A stretch of DNA of 64,000 nucleotides from Acanthochlamys bracteata (lineage: Eukaryota; Streptophyta; Magnoliopsida; Pandanales; Velloziaceae): contig CM034127.1 of NCBI GenBank assembly GCA_019914995.1, positions 1,674,001 to 1,738,000 of the forward strand, given 5' to 3'. Under the pieces are notes generated by a model. It was not told where the DNA came from and did no database searches. It saw only the letters and a program-made list of their open reading frames with translations. The position numbers and the translations under genes are program-made. Positions 48,001 to 60,092 of this stretch are shown here, in pieces (positions within the stretch are counted from its first letter, which is position 1; every line of letters starts with the position of its first letter).

Positions 48001-49960
48001 CTAAAACTACAGTATGCTTGCTCGAGAGTGAAATTAAATTAATGCTATAAGTGGAAGACACAACCTATCTTTCAGCTGCTTCAAGACCGTCCACGAGAAA
48101 CCCAAAAAACATCAGCTCATTAACTGCTTCCAAAGCACCTCTGCAAAGAACCTCTCAAGTAGACCCGCAACTAATGACACAAAAATAGAGATCCAACATC
48201 TTCTATACAGTAGGCATTACCATGATAAGTTATTGACAAACAATTACCCATACAGCACAGGTTCAGAAGTTCCATACTACCAAGAGTATCAAAACGAAGA
48301 GAAGGCAGAACTGATTCAGCCGCTTCTTCATAAATACCAGCAAAGGATCCAAGAAAAGCAACTCATTAGCTGACTGTAAAGAAGTTCACATTCTACATAC
48401 CAAAATGAAGGGAAGGGAAGGAAGAACTGATTCAGCCACTTCATAAATACTGGCAAAAAGAGCCAAGGAAAGCAACTGACTGTCTAACTCTACAGCACCT
48501 CTGCAAAGAACCCCTCAAGAAGAACTCTAGAACTCCTGCATTTGATGACGCTGACAAAAGAAATCCAAGGTCTTTACGAATTAAAAAGTACTACGATGAA
48601 AATTATTAAAGAAACATGCAACCATCCAGCACAATTTAAGATTCACAACCATATATGATACCAATTGTGGGAAACACAACCGCTTCAGCTTCTTCAAAAG
48701 TGTTAGCATTAGCCTTGAGAAATATCGACCGCTTCTAAAGCAACTTCGCAAAGAACCCTACCACTCTAGAATTCCTAATATTGACATAGACAAAGACATC
48801 CAAGGTCTTCAGTGAAATGACAGGACCACCATAAAAAAACTATCCGAACTGTGCATTGTACAGTTAATGTCTTCGAGACTATGCATTTTCCAAGCTTACA
48901 AACTACTTAGCATGCTAGATCAAATGTAGCATTACCAGAAGCTGCATGATAGGCAAACCAGCTCAGATAGTTATCCTTCATGAATTGTAGCCTCACTCTG
49001 TCACAATTACCTCCATCTTTCAGCCCTTGCTACACTGAAACATCATAGAAAACATAAGAAAATGCAAAGGCAAAGATGCAGCAAATAAGATCATCAACCT
49101 CTATAATCAACGATCAATCAATTACCGAAGTACAATTAGTTATAGAACGAGAATTAGCCAAGTCAACACCTATCATCAACAAATTTCTTTAGTAATAAAA
49201 TCTCCAACTCAATCAAAAGCCAACTCCCATTCTAGATCATTTAAACAATATGATCTATTACTATGAAACCTATAATCATGCACATCAAACAAAGAAAAAG
49301 AACGATAAAAGGAAACAAAATACCATGAGAACATCATCCAAAAGGATATTAAGCACTACCTTGACAATATTAACTAAAGGAAGCATTGTAAGAGACTAGC
49401 CAAATTCCACAAGAGCAAAAGAGTAACTACCTAAGGTTCAGAAGGTGTATACTCTCGTACTGAGGACCAGATTTACTCTAGGCCAACGTTCAACATGTGT
49501 TGTGGTTGCTCATGATAAGAAATAAGATTGATGTGAGATGGGTAAGCCAGAACTAACTCAGCTGCCCCAAAAAGCAAAGTCGCAAGATGATGAGACCGAA
49601 TGATGAAGTAAAACTATCAACCATTGACTTGACAAGACTGAGAACAGCATTCTAATAGTCTAGCCAATGTCAACAGTGAAACAACAGATCACATGCTCTG
49701 TTGTTCAGTCAGATGCAACCTGTTGCTTCAAAATTGAGATTACAATTGCTGCACAATTGAGATGAACTTTTAACTTTCAACTTCAAAGCCTGCATTATGG
49801 TTGGCAAAAATTATGAAGAGTATCTTAGAAGGGGGAGACCGAACCGATTCTGCTGATTCAGAAGTTCCAACTCATTAGCAGTTTGGAAAGCCGCTCTACG
49901 AAAAACCTACCAAACAGAACTCCAGAATTCCAGCCATCAACGAAACTGACAAGAAAACCA
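45080..49960. repeat. Degenerate tandem-repeat array, about 4.9 kb
   Basis: About 17 diverged copies of a unit whose clearest core is GATTCAGCTGCTTCAAAAGT followed by a (A)TCCAAGGAAA-type stretch recur every 100-350 bp on the plus strand. Examples are near 45846, 46508, 46953, 47515, 48068, 48428, 48680 and 49850. A linked second motif, TTAACCTACATTATGG followed by AGAGATAAAACTAAATTAACGTT, recurs at 45780, 46275, 46365, 46445, 46705 and 47710. A third, TTTTAACAGCCTGGCCAA, marks another unit, including a recent 86-bp tandem copy (46021-46106 and 46107-46192). The order of motifs is partly kept, so the array grew by repeated duplication. No long open frame in either strand. Confidence 0.8.
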
Positions 49961-50630
49961 AGTTCTTTTACGAAGCAGACGAGGCCATCATGAAAAATAT
50001 TGGCTAACAATCAAACGTTCTGCATATTTTCGATGTCCACATTAGACATAGGATGCCAGATCAAATGTAACATTGCCAGAACTCGAGCATACTAGCAAAC
50101 AACTATTAATCAGTATGTGTTACTTATCAATCGCTGATTCGCTCCATTACAGCAACATCCATCCCTCACCCTTTTCCCAATCCAGAACATGAGAGAAGAC
50201 ACACATATAACCCGAACATTAACAAATTTAGCAATGATCTTAATCCAATCAATGACTGTTAATTAACACATCCACAATTCGTCAATCCCTAATTAATTAC
50301 CATATTCTCAATTCGTTGTTAGAGCCCGAACCTACGAACAGATCAACACCTACAATCAATAAATTTCTTGGTAATCAATCTCCTTACTGATTCTTTACCG
50401 AATCAAAAGACAATTACCAATCACCGGCTTCCATATAATCGCTACAATCTTAATCCAAAGATCAACCGAAACAATAACATCGATTGTTTTTAACTACCGA
50501 AACTGAACGATCAAACAGAAGAAGAGAGAAGGACCGAAAACCCGTCCGAGCTATCGCAACGCTAGACTAGCCACACGCTTGTAGAAACCGGCGACAACAT
50601 CGATATACCAGAGAAAGCTGAAGGCAAACC

Positions 50631-50640
50631 TCTATTTAAA
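50631..50640 (-). promoter_or_regulatory. TATA-like box for the minus-strand transcript candidate
   Basis: TTTAAATAGA on the minus strand. Downstream at about 50610-50500 is a GC-richer leader with CT-rich runs ending in a good donor (TTTCG|GTAGTT near 50495). A 12-codon upstream frame (MLSPVSTSVWLV) lies in this leader. Together they look like a 5' non-coding exon before a long intron. Confidence 0.4.
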
Positions 50641-50779
50641 GACACCCTGCTGCAGAAGGAACGGTCGAGATTCGTCGGTGATGAGGGTGATCTAACGGTG
50701 TAGATTGAATAACGTGAAATTTCAGAAACGCGTGGTTGGTGTTGTTGGTTTTTGACTCGGAACAACCGCCTCAAGGTTC

Positions 50780-52276
50780 ATTTAGAAACTCAAGAGATAT
50801 AGACATGTTACGGCTTAGATTCACCCGCACAGTGAGGAAGGTCATTCCACCGTTGGATCTACATGCTACCGATCTTTAAGTACAATGGCGGATAAATGAT
50901 ATTGGGGAAGCTTGATCCAATAAGCCTTTTTGGGCTAATTTCTAGCTCAGGTGTCGGCCCTCAGCAAATGGGCTGCCTTATGCTGTGCCTTCGCTCTTTC
51001 ACTTAGAACTTATTTATCAATCCATCAAACTCATCTTTTTCAAATTATTTTAATATAAAATAAATAAAAGTTTAGAATAAATTATTATTATAAAATTTTA
51101 ATTTTCAAATTATTAAAAATTTATTCATTAAAATTTACTTTCAAAACAAAACAAATAAAATTTTATTTTTTATTAAATTTTTCAAATTTTGTTTATTAAA
51201 TTTATTTCTAAAAAATTATGTTTATCTCAAGCTAAACATCTCATTTATCCTTATGGAAACATATCTTCCCGAGCCAAAAGTTTGAATTCTGAAGAAAAAA
51301 CTCAAAAAAAGGAAATCTCGGAGAAAAACTCTCTCTCGCTCATTTGACTATAGACAAAAGAATGAATAATTTCGATCTCGTCGAACTTTCCTTGAATCCT
51401 TTCATTTTCTCAAGTAATAACTAACTATTTTATTATGTATTGGTAAATATTTTGTATATAGCTGAGGAAATCAATCGAGCAAATCTTCAATTGAAGTTTT
51501 CCTTTTTCAATTTGGTAGAGATTCAGAGAGTTTTTGTGATTGCTGTGTTCTTTTTCGCTTCTCTTAAGTAAAAAATTTTGTTCGACAAGGATGCTTTGTT
51601 CAAATATTACATGCATATTTTCAAAATTTTGTAGTTGGGTAATATACGATACATGTTACTAGACTCTGATAGATGTTTTATGTCTTCCGCGATAATGTCC
51701 ATGTTTCAATGCACTTTGTGGAAGTCTATACACTAATAGATTGAACGCTTCTTTGTGTTCTAGGTGTGCTTTCTTACAGATTGAGTAGTTGACACTATTA
51801 AAGATCACTTTAGTTTGTCAACCAGACATAAACTGTAAAAACTCATCGCCCAACACACTTGTCCTTTATGGCATATCAATGCCATATGCTCCAGATAAGA
51901 AGATTTCAGGACTGACAAAGATAATAGAGATTCTTCGACCATTCACGATATCGGCTAATGGAGTGCTGCTATCAATGTTATCTCTTGCTTGCTTAGCTAT
52001 AATAGAGATTCTTTTCTATGCTATGTTTTGATTTTATGATATTACTTATCAAACTCTTACTGATGGTTTCATTTTTAGAAAATAGTGACCAACTAGTATC
52101 TCGAATAAACGTGTTCTAATCTATAATGGATTTTCTGCTGGAATTAGTTGTTTTGTGAAAGTTGAATTCAGAAAGAATCATGAAAGCATATGAATCTGCA
52201 ATATGATTATCATCATTGAAATGAATGAAAACTGATCTATTTCGTTCATGAAAAGAATACTGGGTCAACTTTCGTT
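50780..52276. other. Intergenic, no gene seen
   Basis: Upstream region of the minus-strand transcript candidate, an AT-rich block (51030-51230) and unique sequence. The short frames have no recognisable content. Confidence 0.5.
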
Positions 52277-53418
52277 TAGAAGCTATAGTTGGTAGATTCG
52301 GATCGGACCGTCGGATCAATCCGAAAACTATAGACTTGGATATCAAATTGGTTCGGATCTGTAAATAAATCGATATGCAACTAACCCGGTGTCATCCGAG
52401 CGGGTTTCGATGGCGACCCGCTCGCCTAGGTCGATTCGGGTTGATTTTAGAAAAGAATTTGTTATTTTATTTTTTCTAGGCATTGGGGTTGCTTAAAATA
52501 AAAAAAGTGTTGGCGTCAAGTGCAGCCGTGTGGGACTGCAGAAGAATAAAAAGTGTCACCGCCGTTCCTCATCGATGACTATTCTCTTTTGCTCTCCGCT
52601 CAACTCATCGCCCTCACTAGCTCCTCGCCATCCCACTCAAGTCGTCTCCTTTGATCCATGTAGCGATTGCAATCTCTTCGATCCTCGATGCCGTTTTCTT
52701 CATCTTCGGTCTAAAATCAAGGCTTCGCTCCATGCACGCTACTGCAACCCGCAGCAATTACTCCATATGCGAAAGTGCTGATCTGTTGCCATTTAGTATA
52801 TTTGGATCAAACAACTCCGCTTCTCGTCTCTCCGCCATTGCCATGGCTGCCCACTAGGTCTTTAGAGGTGGTGCTGGTGGTGAGGTCAGTAGTGTTGTAG
52901 TGTTAGCGAATGTGGCGGTGGGAGTTTCAGAGGAGGCGACGGTAATGGTGCTTTCAGAGGTTGTGTAGGGTTTGATTGAGGCGACGATTTCAAAGGAGCT
53001 AGTGGTGGGCTTCAATTCTAATGGAAGAGTAAGATTAGTGGGTTTGGCAGAGGCATCGACATCGTATTTATGTTTTTAACCTTTAATTTTACTTCGATAG
53101 CAATGTCGTTCACCAAATCTCTAGCTCACAGATTCTTTGCTGCCGCTATCATGCTCTTCTCAACTCCACACTAGATCTTCACCGGCGACACCAATTTTTC
53201 TTTGTCGTCATCTTCTTGAATGTTGTTGTTCTTCAAAATCCCTACTATTAGTATATTGCATATGTTGATTGTTGTTGTGATTGTTGTTCTTATTTTTAAA
53301 ATTCTCTACCATTGGCTATTGCATATGTTGACCCGATGAGTCAACCCATTGATCCACAAAAACTGTCGATCCAGATATTTTTTCAAATTCCGATTAGGTT
53401 CTGCCAACTATGCTTCTA
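52277..53418. mobile_element. TAGTTG-ended inverted-repeat element with gene-like interior, about 1.14 kb
   Basis: Left end TAGAAGCTATAGTTGGTAGA; right end, reverse-complemented, TAGAAGCATAGTTGGCAGAA. Inverted similarity extends about 30 bp and continues into CGGATCGG-type subterminal motifs shared with the element at 28846-29604. The interior (52500-53340) has balanced base composition, unlike other spacers here, with Ser/Pro-coding and Gly-coding stretches broken by stops. No transposase motif seen. It may carry captured host sequence. Confidence 0.6.
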
Positions 53419-53489
53419 GCATAAATTAGTTAAATAATAATTAATGTTTTTGTTTGGTAATAATATATCTTTGCTTATATATCCAGTAA

Positions 53490-53779
53490 GGGTGTGTTTC
53501 AAATATCTATAATTTCACTTTTTTCCGCCAAATTTTAAGTTCTGATAAGTTTTTATGTTTCAATTATACAAATAACTCAGAACTTTACTTCTACATGCAG
53601 AACTTCAGTTCTAACTTTTTTATTTATATACTTTTTAATATAATTATATTTTTTAATTTTTAATATATTTTTAAAATCTATTGAAATGTAAATACTGAAT
53701 TCTATTTTTATTTTATTTTTTATGAAACTCTACTTTTTATTTTTTATGAAATTTAATTACGGTCGTTCGAAACGCGGTC
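53490..53779. mobile_element. AT-rich MITE-like element upstream of the hydratase gene
   Basis: Left end GGGTGTGTTTCAAATATCTAT; right end, reverse-complemented, ACCGCGTTTCGAACGACCGT. It ends 65 bp before the hydratase start codon, so it may form part of that promoter or leader. Similar to the blocks at 7812 and 10067. Confidence 0.5.
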
Positions 53780-53844
53780 TAAGCTCTTTTGCTTCTTTCG
53801 TATTTCACTAGTCTTTTTCTTTCGTTTCAGTTCAGTTCCAGAAA

Positions 53845-56800
53845 ATGTCGCCGATGCTCTTCTCTCGCCACCTTCTCCGCCGCGCGGCCGCCGGAATCAC
53901 ACCGTCATATCTCTCCAGTCCCTCTTCCTCCTCTATCTCAAGCGCTGTGGGCCCCAGCCGTCTCAACACCATCCTCTTCCGCCGCACGCTCCTTCTCCAA
54001 GCGGAATCGACCGAAGCAATCAAGCTCAAGAATCTCTCCGGCGACGATTCCGGTCGGTTCTCTCTCTCTCTCTCTGTGTCCCCCCTATCTTCTTCCTTTC
54101 ATTTCTAGAATGATTCTGTAAATTGTTTGTCGGTTTGATTGGGTTTTTCAATCCACAGGTGTGGTGGAGTTGACAATAGACAGGCCAGAGAGGAAGAATG
54201 CGATTGCACCAGAAACAATCAGGGGAATGTTACATGCTCTTAGAAAGCTAAGGGAAGATGAGTCAGCTAGACTTGTTCTGGTTATGAGCAATGTGCCTGG
54301 GATTTTCTGCGCCGGTGCGGATCTCAAGGTCCGGTCCTTTTTTCTAGCTTGCTTACTAGTTAATGTTTGAAGTTTTCTTACTTTTTTGTTACTAGTTTGA
54401 TATAAAGACTACTATTTGATAAAATGTGTTGTGATGTGATAGAGGATGAAGCAGTTTTGTTTGTGACCTGATGGCTGAGGAAGTTATGTTGTACAACTCT
54501 GACGGTGCGAAAACTGTATCAAGGTCTTTCTCCAATATACTAGATGAACGAGGGTGAATTGTCGGGTTGTCACTGAAAGATCAGCCAAACCCCTCAACTC
54601 ACACTTAGAACTAGAAATCAAAAGAGAAAAAGTTAATCTATTCTGTCGACGAGATTTTTGTTACTTTGTATAGTTTGAATTGTGTCACTTTGTATAGTTT
54701 GCAAATGTGTGCTAGATTGCTACACATTTGTAGTTCCTGCAATTCTCATCTTCATTGAGTAGTTATGATGGGCTTTACAATGCAATTCAGATAATTGTTT
54801 AAAGAGTTATACAAAGTTCTCAGAATTGCTTTTACGTGTCCTGGTATCCAAATGCTTGCATGTACTCTATCTGTTGAATATGGCAGGAACGCAGGAAAAT
54901 GAGCCCATCTGAAGTTCATCAGTTTTCTCATGCTCTGAGATCAACATTTACATCCTTGGAGGTGAATCCAGCTCCTCGGTATTGGTGTGGTCATGCCAAT
55001 TCTGAATTCTTCTCTTTTTTTCGTATTGTAAATAACTTGGTTAGTGACAATCATGGTAATCTATATTGGCTGTTTAACTAGTTACCTCTGAAACTCCTGG
55101 TGATATGATACAAAGTTACTTTACGGCATCAGAGACCTAATAATAAAGAATGAGTTACCCAGAAGCAAAATAATCAAGATTTATCAGTGCTGCAATCAGT
55201 TTCTTATATTTTGCAATTGTCACTACCTTTCTGGTAATTCCAAAGTTGACTTCCGTAATCTAATGCACCTTAAATTACTCTATGCCTCCATTTTCTATTC
55301 CAATATTGACATCACTCATGTCCACCAACTTTTTTGAATCCATCTTTTCGCAACTTCTCCACACAAAGTTTATTCTTTATCCTTTTTTTTAAGCAGCAAC
55401 TTCCTATTCCAACAATCGCTGTCGTCGAAGGCATAGCATTGGGCGGTGGATTGGAATTGGCTCTTTCTTGCGACCTACGGATCTGCAGTATGCTCGTTTA
55501 CATCCAGTCATACTGGCTTTGCTAGAATATATTGTTAAGTGATGACACATCTGACTTGCTATCATCTTATTCATATATTCAGGTGAATGTTCGCTGCTTG
55601 GCATGCCGGAAACTGGACTTGCAATCATGCCTGGGTATGTCCACTGAATTCATGATTCCCTTTATTTCACTTTTTCTTGATTTCTCATTGTCATAGGAGG
55701 TTTATACTGTTTTCAAAGATCATGATATAGTATTCGGTCAATTTCTTATATTCATCATCGTACATGGGGATTGTCAATTAGAGATATAAATGATCTTATT
55801 GCTGTAATGGCATTTGCTATTTGAAGAGGACTTTAAAGACCAAGTCTCCAGAAAGTTTTATGGTCTTAACGTGATCATTAGTAAGGTTTTTTTAGGAAAA
55901 ACTATGTTGTTGTTTCTGTTGACTCCAAAGTGCATATACTGTACTATGAAATGATAAATATAAGTTAATAGGTAGATTATAAAAAGGAATTAGAAGTTTT
56001 CGTTGTGATGTTATACGTATAATACTTATAACAGTCTAGATCGATATATCTATACAATATCGCCTAGCCTGTGTAATAAGGAACAGACATGTTCTACACC
56101 TAGACATTTTGTTGTTTTTATCTAGAACCTTTACATGGTAATTGATTAGAACAGATCAAAAGATTTGACCTTTTTGTCCTCTAGTATAAGCACTGTTAAA
56201 TTTCAGGAAGACGAATTCATTAGCAATGAATTGGGTTTTGTTACATCATATAAGGAGATAGTCTGCATGAGCAGACGTTTTCATACATACTAGTGCTCTT
56301 CATAATCGTCTTTAATAAACCACAGAGCTGGTGGCACCCAACGCCTTCCTCGCACAGTGGGTGTATCAAGAGCAAAAGATCTTATATTCACAGGAAGAAA
56401 GATAGATGGAAAAGAAGCTCTATCCATGGGTACTTTGTTTATGATGTTCCATGCAGCTTTTGGAAGATTTTATGTTGTTTTATGCAAAGAGGCGTTGTGC
56501 AGGTCTTGTGAATTACTGTGTTCCACCTGGAGAGGCATACTCAAAGGCTCTTGAAGTTGCTAAAATAATTGTAAATGAGAAGGTAAGATATCCACTGTCG
56601 TTGCTGTACGATTGTTAGCCAGACAACTTGTTCATGCTCTTCATCACTTTTAAGAAAGGATAAACAATATAATCTCCACCAGAGACTATGCAATTGCATT
56701 AGAAATGCTGAACCTATCGGTAAAAGAAGGGGTGATGCATTTTACTCTATTGTACTAGGGAAGTGCTTAAAAACTGAGGACATTTCATTTATAGCGACCA

Positions 56801-57086
56801 CTAAATTCTCTGCAATCCTTAGCTTGATGTGGTTCTGTTATTACAATTTGATATTTCACATGAACTGAATTATTATTTCAGAGTAAAAGTTCCTTTTCCT
56901 AATCGTCAGGGTCCCATCGGGATAAGAATGGCTAAAGACTCCATTAATCGAGGATCAGAAGTTGACATGGATGCTGCGCTGGCTATTGAAGGACAATGCT
57001 ATGATCGTCTTATTTACACACAAGACAGAATCGAGGCTTTAGATGCATTCATAGAGAAGAGAAAGCCCAAATATTTTGGCAGGTAG
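53845..57086 (+). CDS. Enoyl-CoA hydratase/isomerase family, probably mitochondrial (AUH-like)
   Basis: Eight exons, 53845-54052, 54159-54328, 54887-54961, 55397-55487, 55583-55634, 56326-56429, 56503-56582 and 56910-57086, give 318 aa. The crotonase fold hydrates 2-enoyl-CoA; AUH-type members act on 3-methylglutaconyl-CoA in leucine breakdown. Residues 1-65 are Arg/Ser/Leu-rich with almost no acids, fitting a mitochondrial presequence. The oxyanion-hole segment FCAGADLK is at 119-126, and [10 protein letters not shown] at 162-171 leads to the first catalytic Glu (171). [19 protein letters not shown] gives the second (191), exactly 20 residues later as in classic hydratases. The C-terminal helices (KRKPKYFGR) are complete. 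I lean to AUH over a generic enoyl-CoA hydratase because of the IAPETI and RICSECS context, but cannot be certain of the substrate. A (TC)n tract follows exon 1. Confidence 0.94.
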
Positions 57087-57089
57087 CTT

Positions 57090-58680
57090 GAAAATCCGGC
57101 AAGCTAATTGATAAGTGGTTTACAATGATTCCAACAGTTAATTTAGTTGCAAATATCAAGATGCACACAGCCTGGCTTTTCTTCTTAAGTCTCTAAGAGA
57201 GGAAATACTTCTAGAAGGCTTACACCATGTTTAACTGGTCATTGTTCTTTCACTATCCTTCGTCTTCATCAAAATCAAAGTGCAGTCGGAAATTGTTAGG
57301 TTAAATGATATGTAAAGGAATTTTGCACTTCTCAGCAAATTGTCATGGGTATACTCGAGCTTTTTGCATAGGTTCGGTTTTGTGTTTCCCTTGTTGTGTA
57401 AATAACTTCCAATCACCGATTCAGATAATCCTTAAATTGAAATTGTCACGGTTGTAAGTACTCGTACAATATACAGCAACGTAGTAATTCAAGTTTGCCA
57501 AGTTAACAGGAGCGGTTGAGATTTGATGAACTCCCTTCTTAGTGGTGGTGATATTTTGTGCTTACTCTTGGTGTTATTTTGCCTAGGCCTGGCTTTCTTC
57601 TCCCTCTCTCTTGTTCCCCAAGTTTCTAAGGGTTGTTTGAGATCGTTAAAAAGGCGTTTTGAATGAAAAAAAATAGAGATATTTTTTCAAAATGAATTTT
57701 TTAGTTTAATTATATTATATATATGTGTGTGATAATTCTACCACATACATTAGTCCGGTCCTAGATTTTAAAAAATTCTACATTACTATATAAAGTTTAT
57801 AAAAAAAATTAGAAAAGAGCTAAAATAGGAGGCGTAAACAATACAAAACAGTCCCTAAATCATATTGGAGCTCTTTATTAGCTCAATATCATTCAATCCT
57901 TTATTAGATTCACAAATGCTACAGAAAGGGTATACTAATGCGTCTAGCGGCTCTCTAATTTCAAGAATGGGACCTTCTGTTTTCTCTAAATACCGACTTT
58001 AAAAAAAAAAAGGCTTGCACAGGACACGGTCATCTACGAAAAATGAGGCTTTCAGTATTTCTCATATGAAATAAAGCATCACGTGCGGGTTTTCTCTTGG
58101 AAAATACGGTCTTCTTTATGTTTTCTAATCAAAATCCTGGCGCGGTCGTGTATTTAACATAATATATCGATATTGGCAAAAACTAACGTGACCCTATAAG
58201 TTCACTTGTCATTAAAAGATCGATTTCCCCATTAATTCCAAAAAAGTTCCTAACAGGGATTTTCATGCCATATTCATCCTATCAAAATCAAACAATTATA
58301 AATTGATACTATCAGCTCCATTATACCATTGGCTCCATCGCTAGTCATGACATGATTATACGCATTTGTTCCACATTGATATTAGCCTCGTTGTACCAAT
58401 TCCAAACCATTCATTGTGGATAGATGCCTTGACTCATTCATATTCGGCTTATACGCCAGATTATGAGTACCCTACATAAAATAATTCCGTATACATGTAA
58501 GTCAAACACTAACTGCCAAGGAATAGCTTTTACGAAAACCGCTACAAATTACTGCTATATAAAAGTCAGTCAGTAGGCTATGATACGAGTTGCGTCTATC
58601 TTATCTAGTGTAGTACTTTAAGTCCACATGCGAAGTACCTCGCACAAGGTAGACTCTTTGGTACCACTAGCTGCTTGGGT
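57090..58680. other. Intergenic, no gene seen
   Basis: 3' region of the hydratase gene (to about 57450), a short AT-rich block at 57640-57720, then unique sequence up to the dioxygenase promoter. Confidence 0.55.
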
Positions 58681-58685
58681 GATTC

Positions 58686-58692
58686 TATAAAT
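58686..58692 (+). promoter_or_regulatory. TATA box of the dioxygenase locus
   Basis: TATAAAT, 93 bp upstream of the ATG at 58779. The promoter core therefore looks intact even though the coding frame is broken. Confidence 0.6.
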
Positions 58693-58778
58693 GCATCGAA
58701 AATTCTTGCTCAGAATACCATCGCACAGAGTACACATATCGCTGCTCCACTAAACGTAAAATCTTTTAGATTTTAAAG

Positions 58779-60092
58779 ATGGGCACACAGAAGCTGATAG
58801 CCATGGCCAACAGCAGACCACCTGAGTTTGCTTGTTTACCTATAATAGATGTGAGCCAAGTGAACTACCTGAAAACAAGACCTCACTTAGTCAGGAATAT
58901 TGGACTAGCATGCCGGAGACTAGGCTGCTTCCAGGTACAGCACTAACTCTGTTCTCATTTCGTACGCCCGTGAGCATATTGTCTATACAACATAATACAG
59001 CACATAATAACTAAATAGTCGAGTACATTAACTATTCAGCGAAAATTCATGCAACAAAAGCTGCTCCATATGCAGATGGTTAACTTCCTGCAGAAAGTAC
59101 GATTCTCCGATCCCAGGTGTATAACACGGCTACGATTGCAAACGTTAACAGTATACTTAACCTGACATGCAGATTGAAAACCATGGAATTAGTACGTCAG
59201 TTATGAATGGCGCACTAGAAACAGCTTCTAATTTCTTCCAACTGTCAGCTGATGATATCGGAAAGTATGCATCAGAGGACTTAACAAAGCCAGTCCGATA
59301 TGGTGAAGGACCGATTATGGGAACTGATACATCAAGGGCATTCCTGAAACAATATGCTCACCCACTTGCAGATTGGATGACGTTCTGGCCTAAATCCCCT
59401 CCAGACTACAGGTGAATTCTTTTATTTCCTGACTCTATTCTCAGTTCTCAAGTACAATGTATACAGTGGAAGTTATGCCACAACCTAAAACATGCTTTTC
59501 CAATTAATTATCAGCGATAAAATGGGGGCTTATGCAATGGAAGTAAGGAGTAGCATTAGAATTGATGGAAGTAATCATTGAAAGCTTGGGCCTGCCTGCA
59601 ACATTCCTCAAAGAAGAACTTATGGAAGGAATGCAAGTTATGACTGTGAATACCTATCCCCAATCCTCAAGCAAAAAATCTGCTATAGGTTTTGCACCTC
59701 ATTCAGATTACGGATTCATAAGAATCCTCCTACAAAGCTGCCAGGGTCTCCAGATTATTAACGGGGAAAAGGGTGTCTGGCAAGCAGCAGGCTTTACGGA
59801 AGGAATTCTACATGTACACATAGGTGACTACTTGGAGGTACTGAGCAATGGGCAATACAAAACCCTTGTACATAAGGTAATGCTCAATGATGAGCACAAA
59901 AGGTTCTCCATTGCCAGTATCCATAGTCTCTCCATGGATCAGAAAGTGAAAACAGCCATGGAACTAGTAAGCAATGAAAATCCAGATGGATTCAAAGAAA
60001 GTAGCTTCAGAGACTTCCTGCATTATATTTCTGCTATAGATGTCACTAACGAGAGGGAATTCATAGATAATTTGAAGAGAAGTGGCACTTGA
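58779..60092 (+). pseudogene. 2-oxoglutarate/Fe(II)-dependent dioxygenase with one frameshift
   Basis: Three exons, 58779-58934, 59173-59411 and 59515-60092, encode the DIOX_N and 2OG-FeII_Oxy domains. The reading frame is continuous until about 59550, where AGGAG is followed by TAGC. The expected frame resumes two bases short (or one base long) and stays open to the stop at 60092. A reference frame of the form ...VRR-LALELMEVI... explains a 2-bp loss. Iron ligands are kept: His 59700, Asp 59706 (HSD) and the distal His 59871; the 2-oxoglutarate motif RFS is at 59901-59909. All splice sites look good. The protein as read would stop after about 145 residues, before the catalytic domain. The group is the flavanone-3-hydroxylase-like/DMR6-like family; the substrate is unknown. 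A sequencing error or an allele-specific lesion cannot be excluded. Confidence 0.85.

Noticed and set aside
46021..49960. Regularly spaced repeats resembling a CRISPR array
   Set aside because: Units are diverged, of unequal length and without constant repeats or unique spacers, and the genome is eukaryotic.
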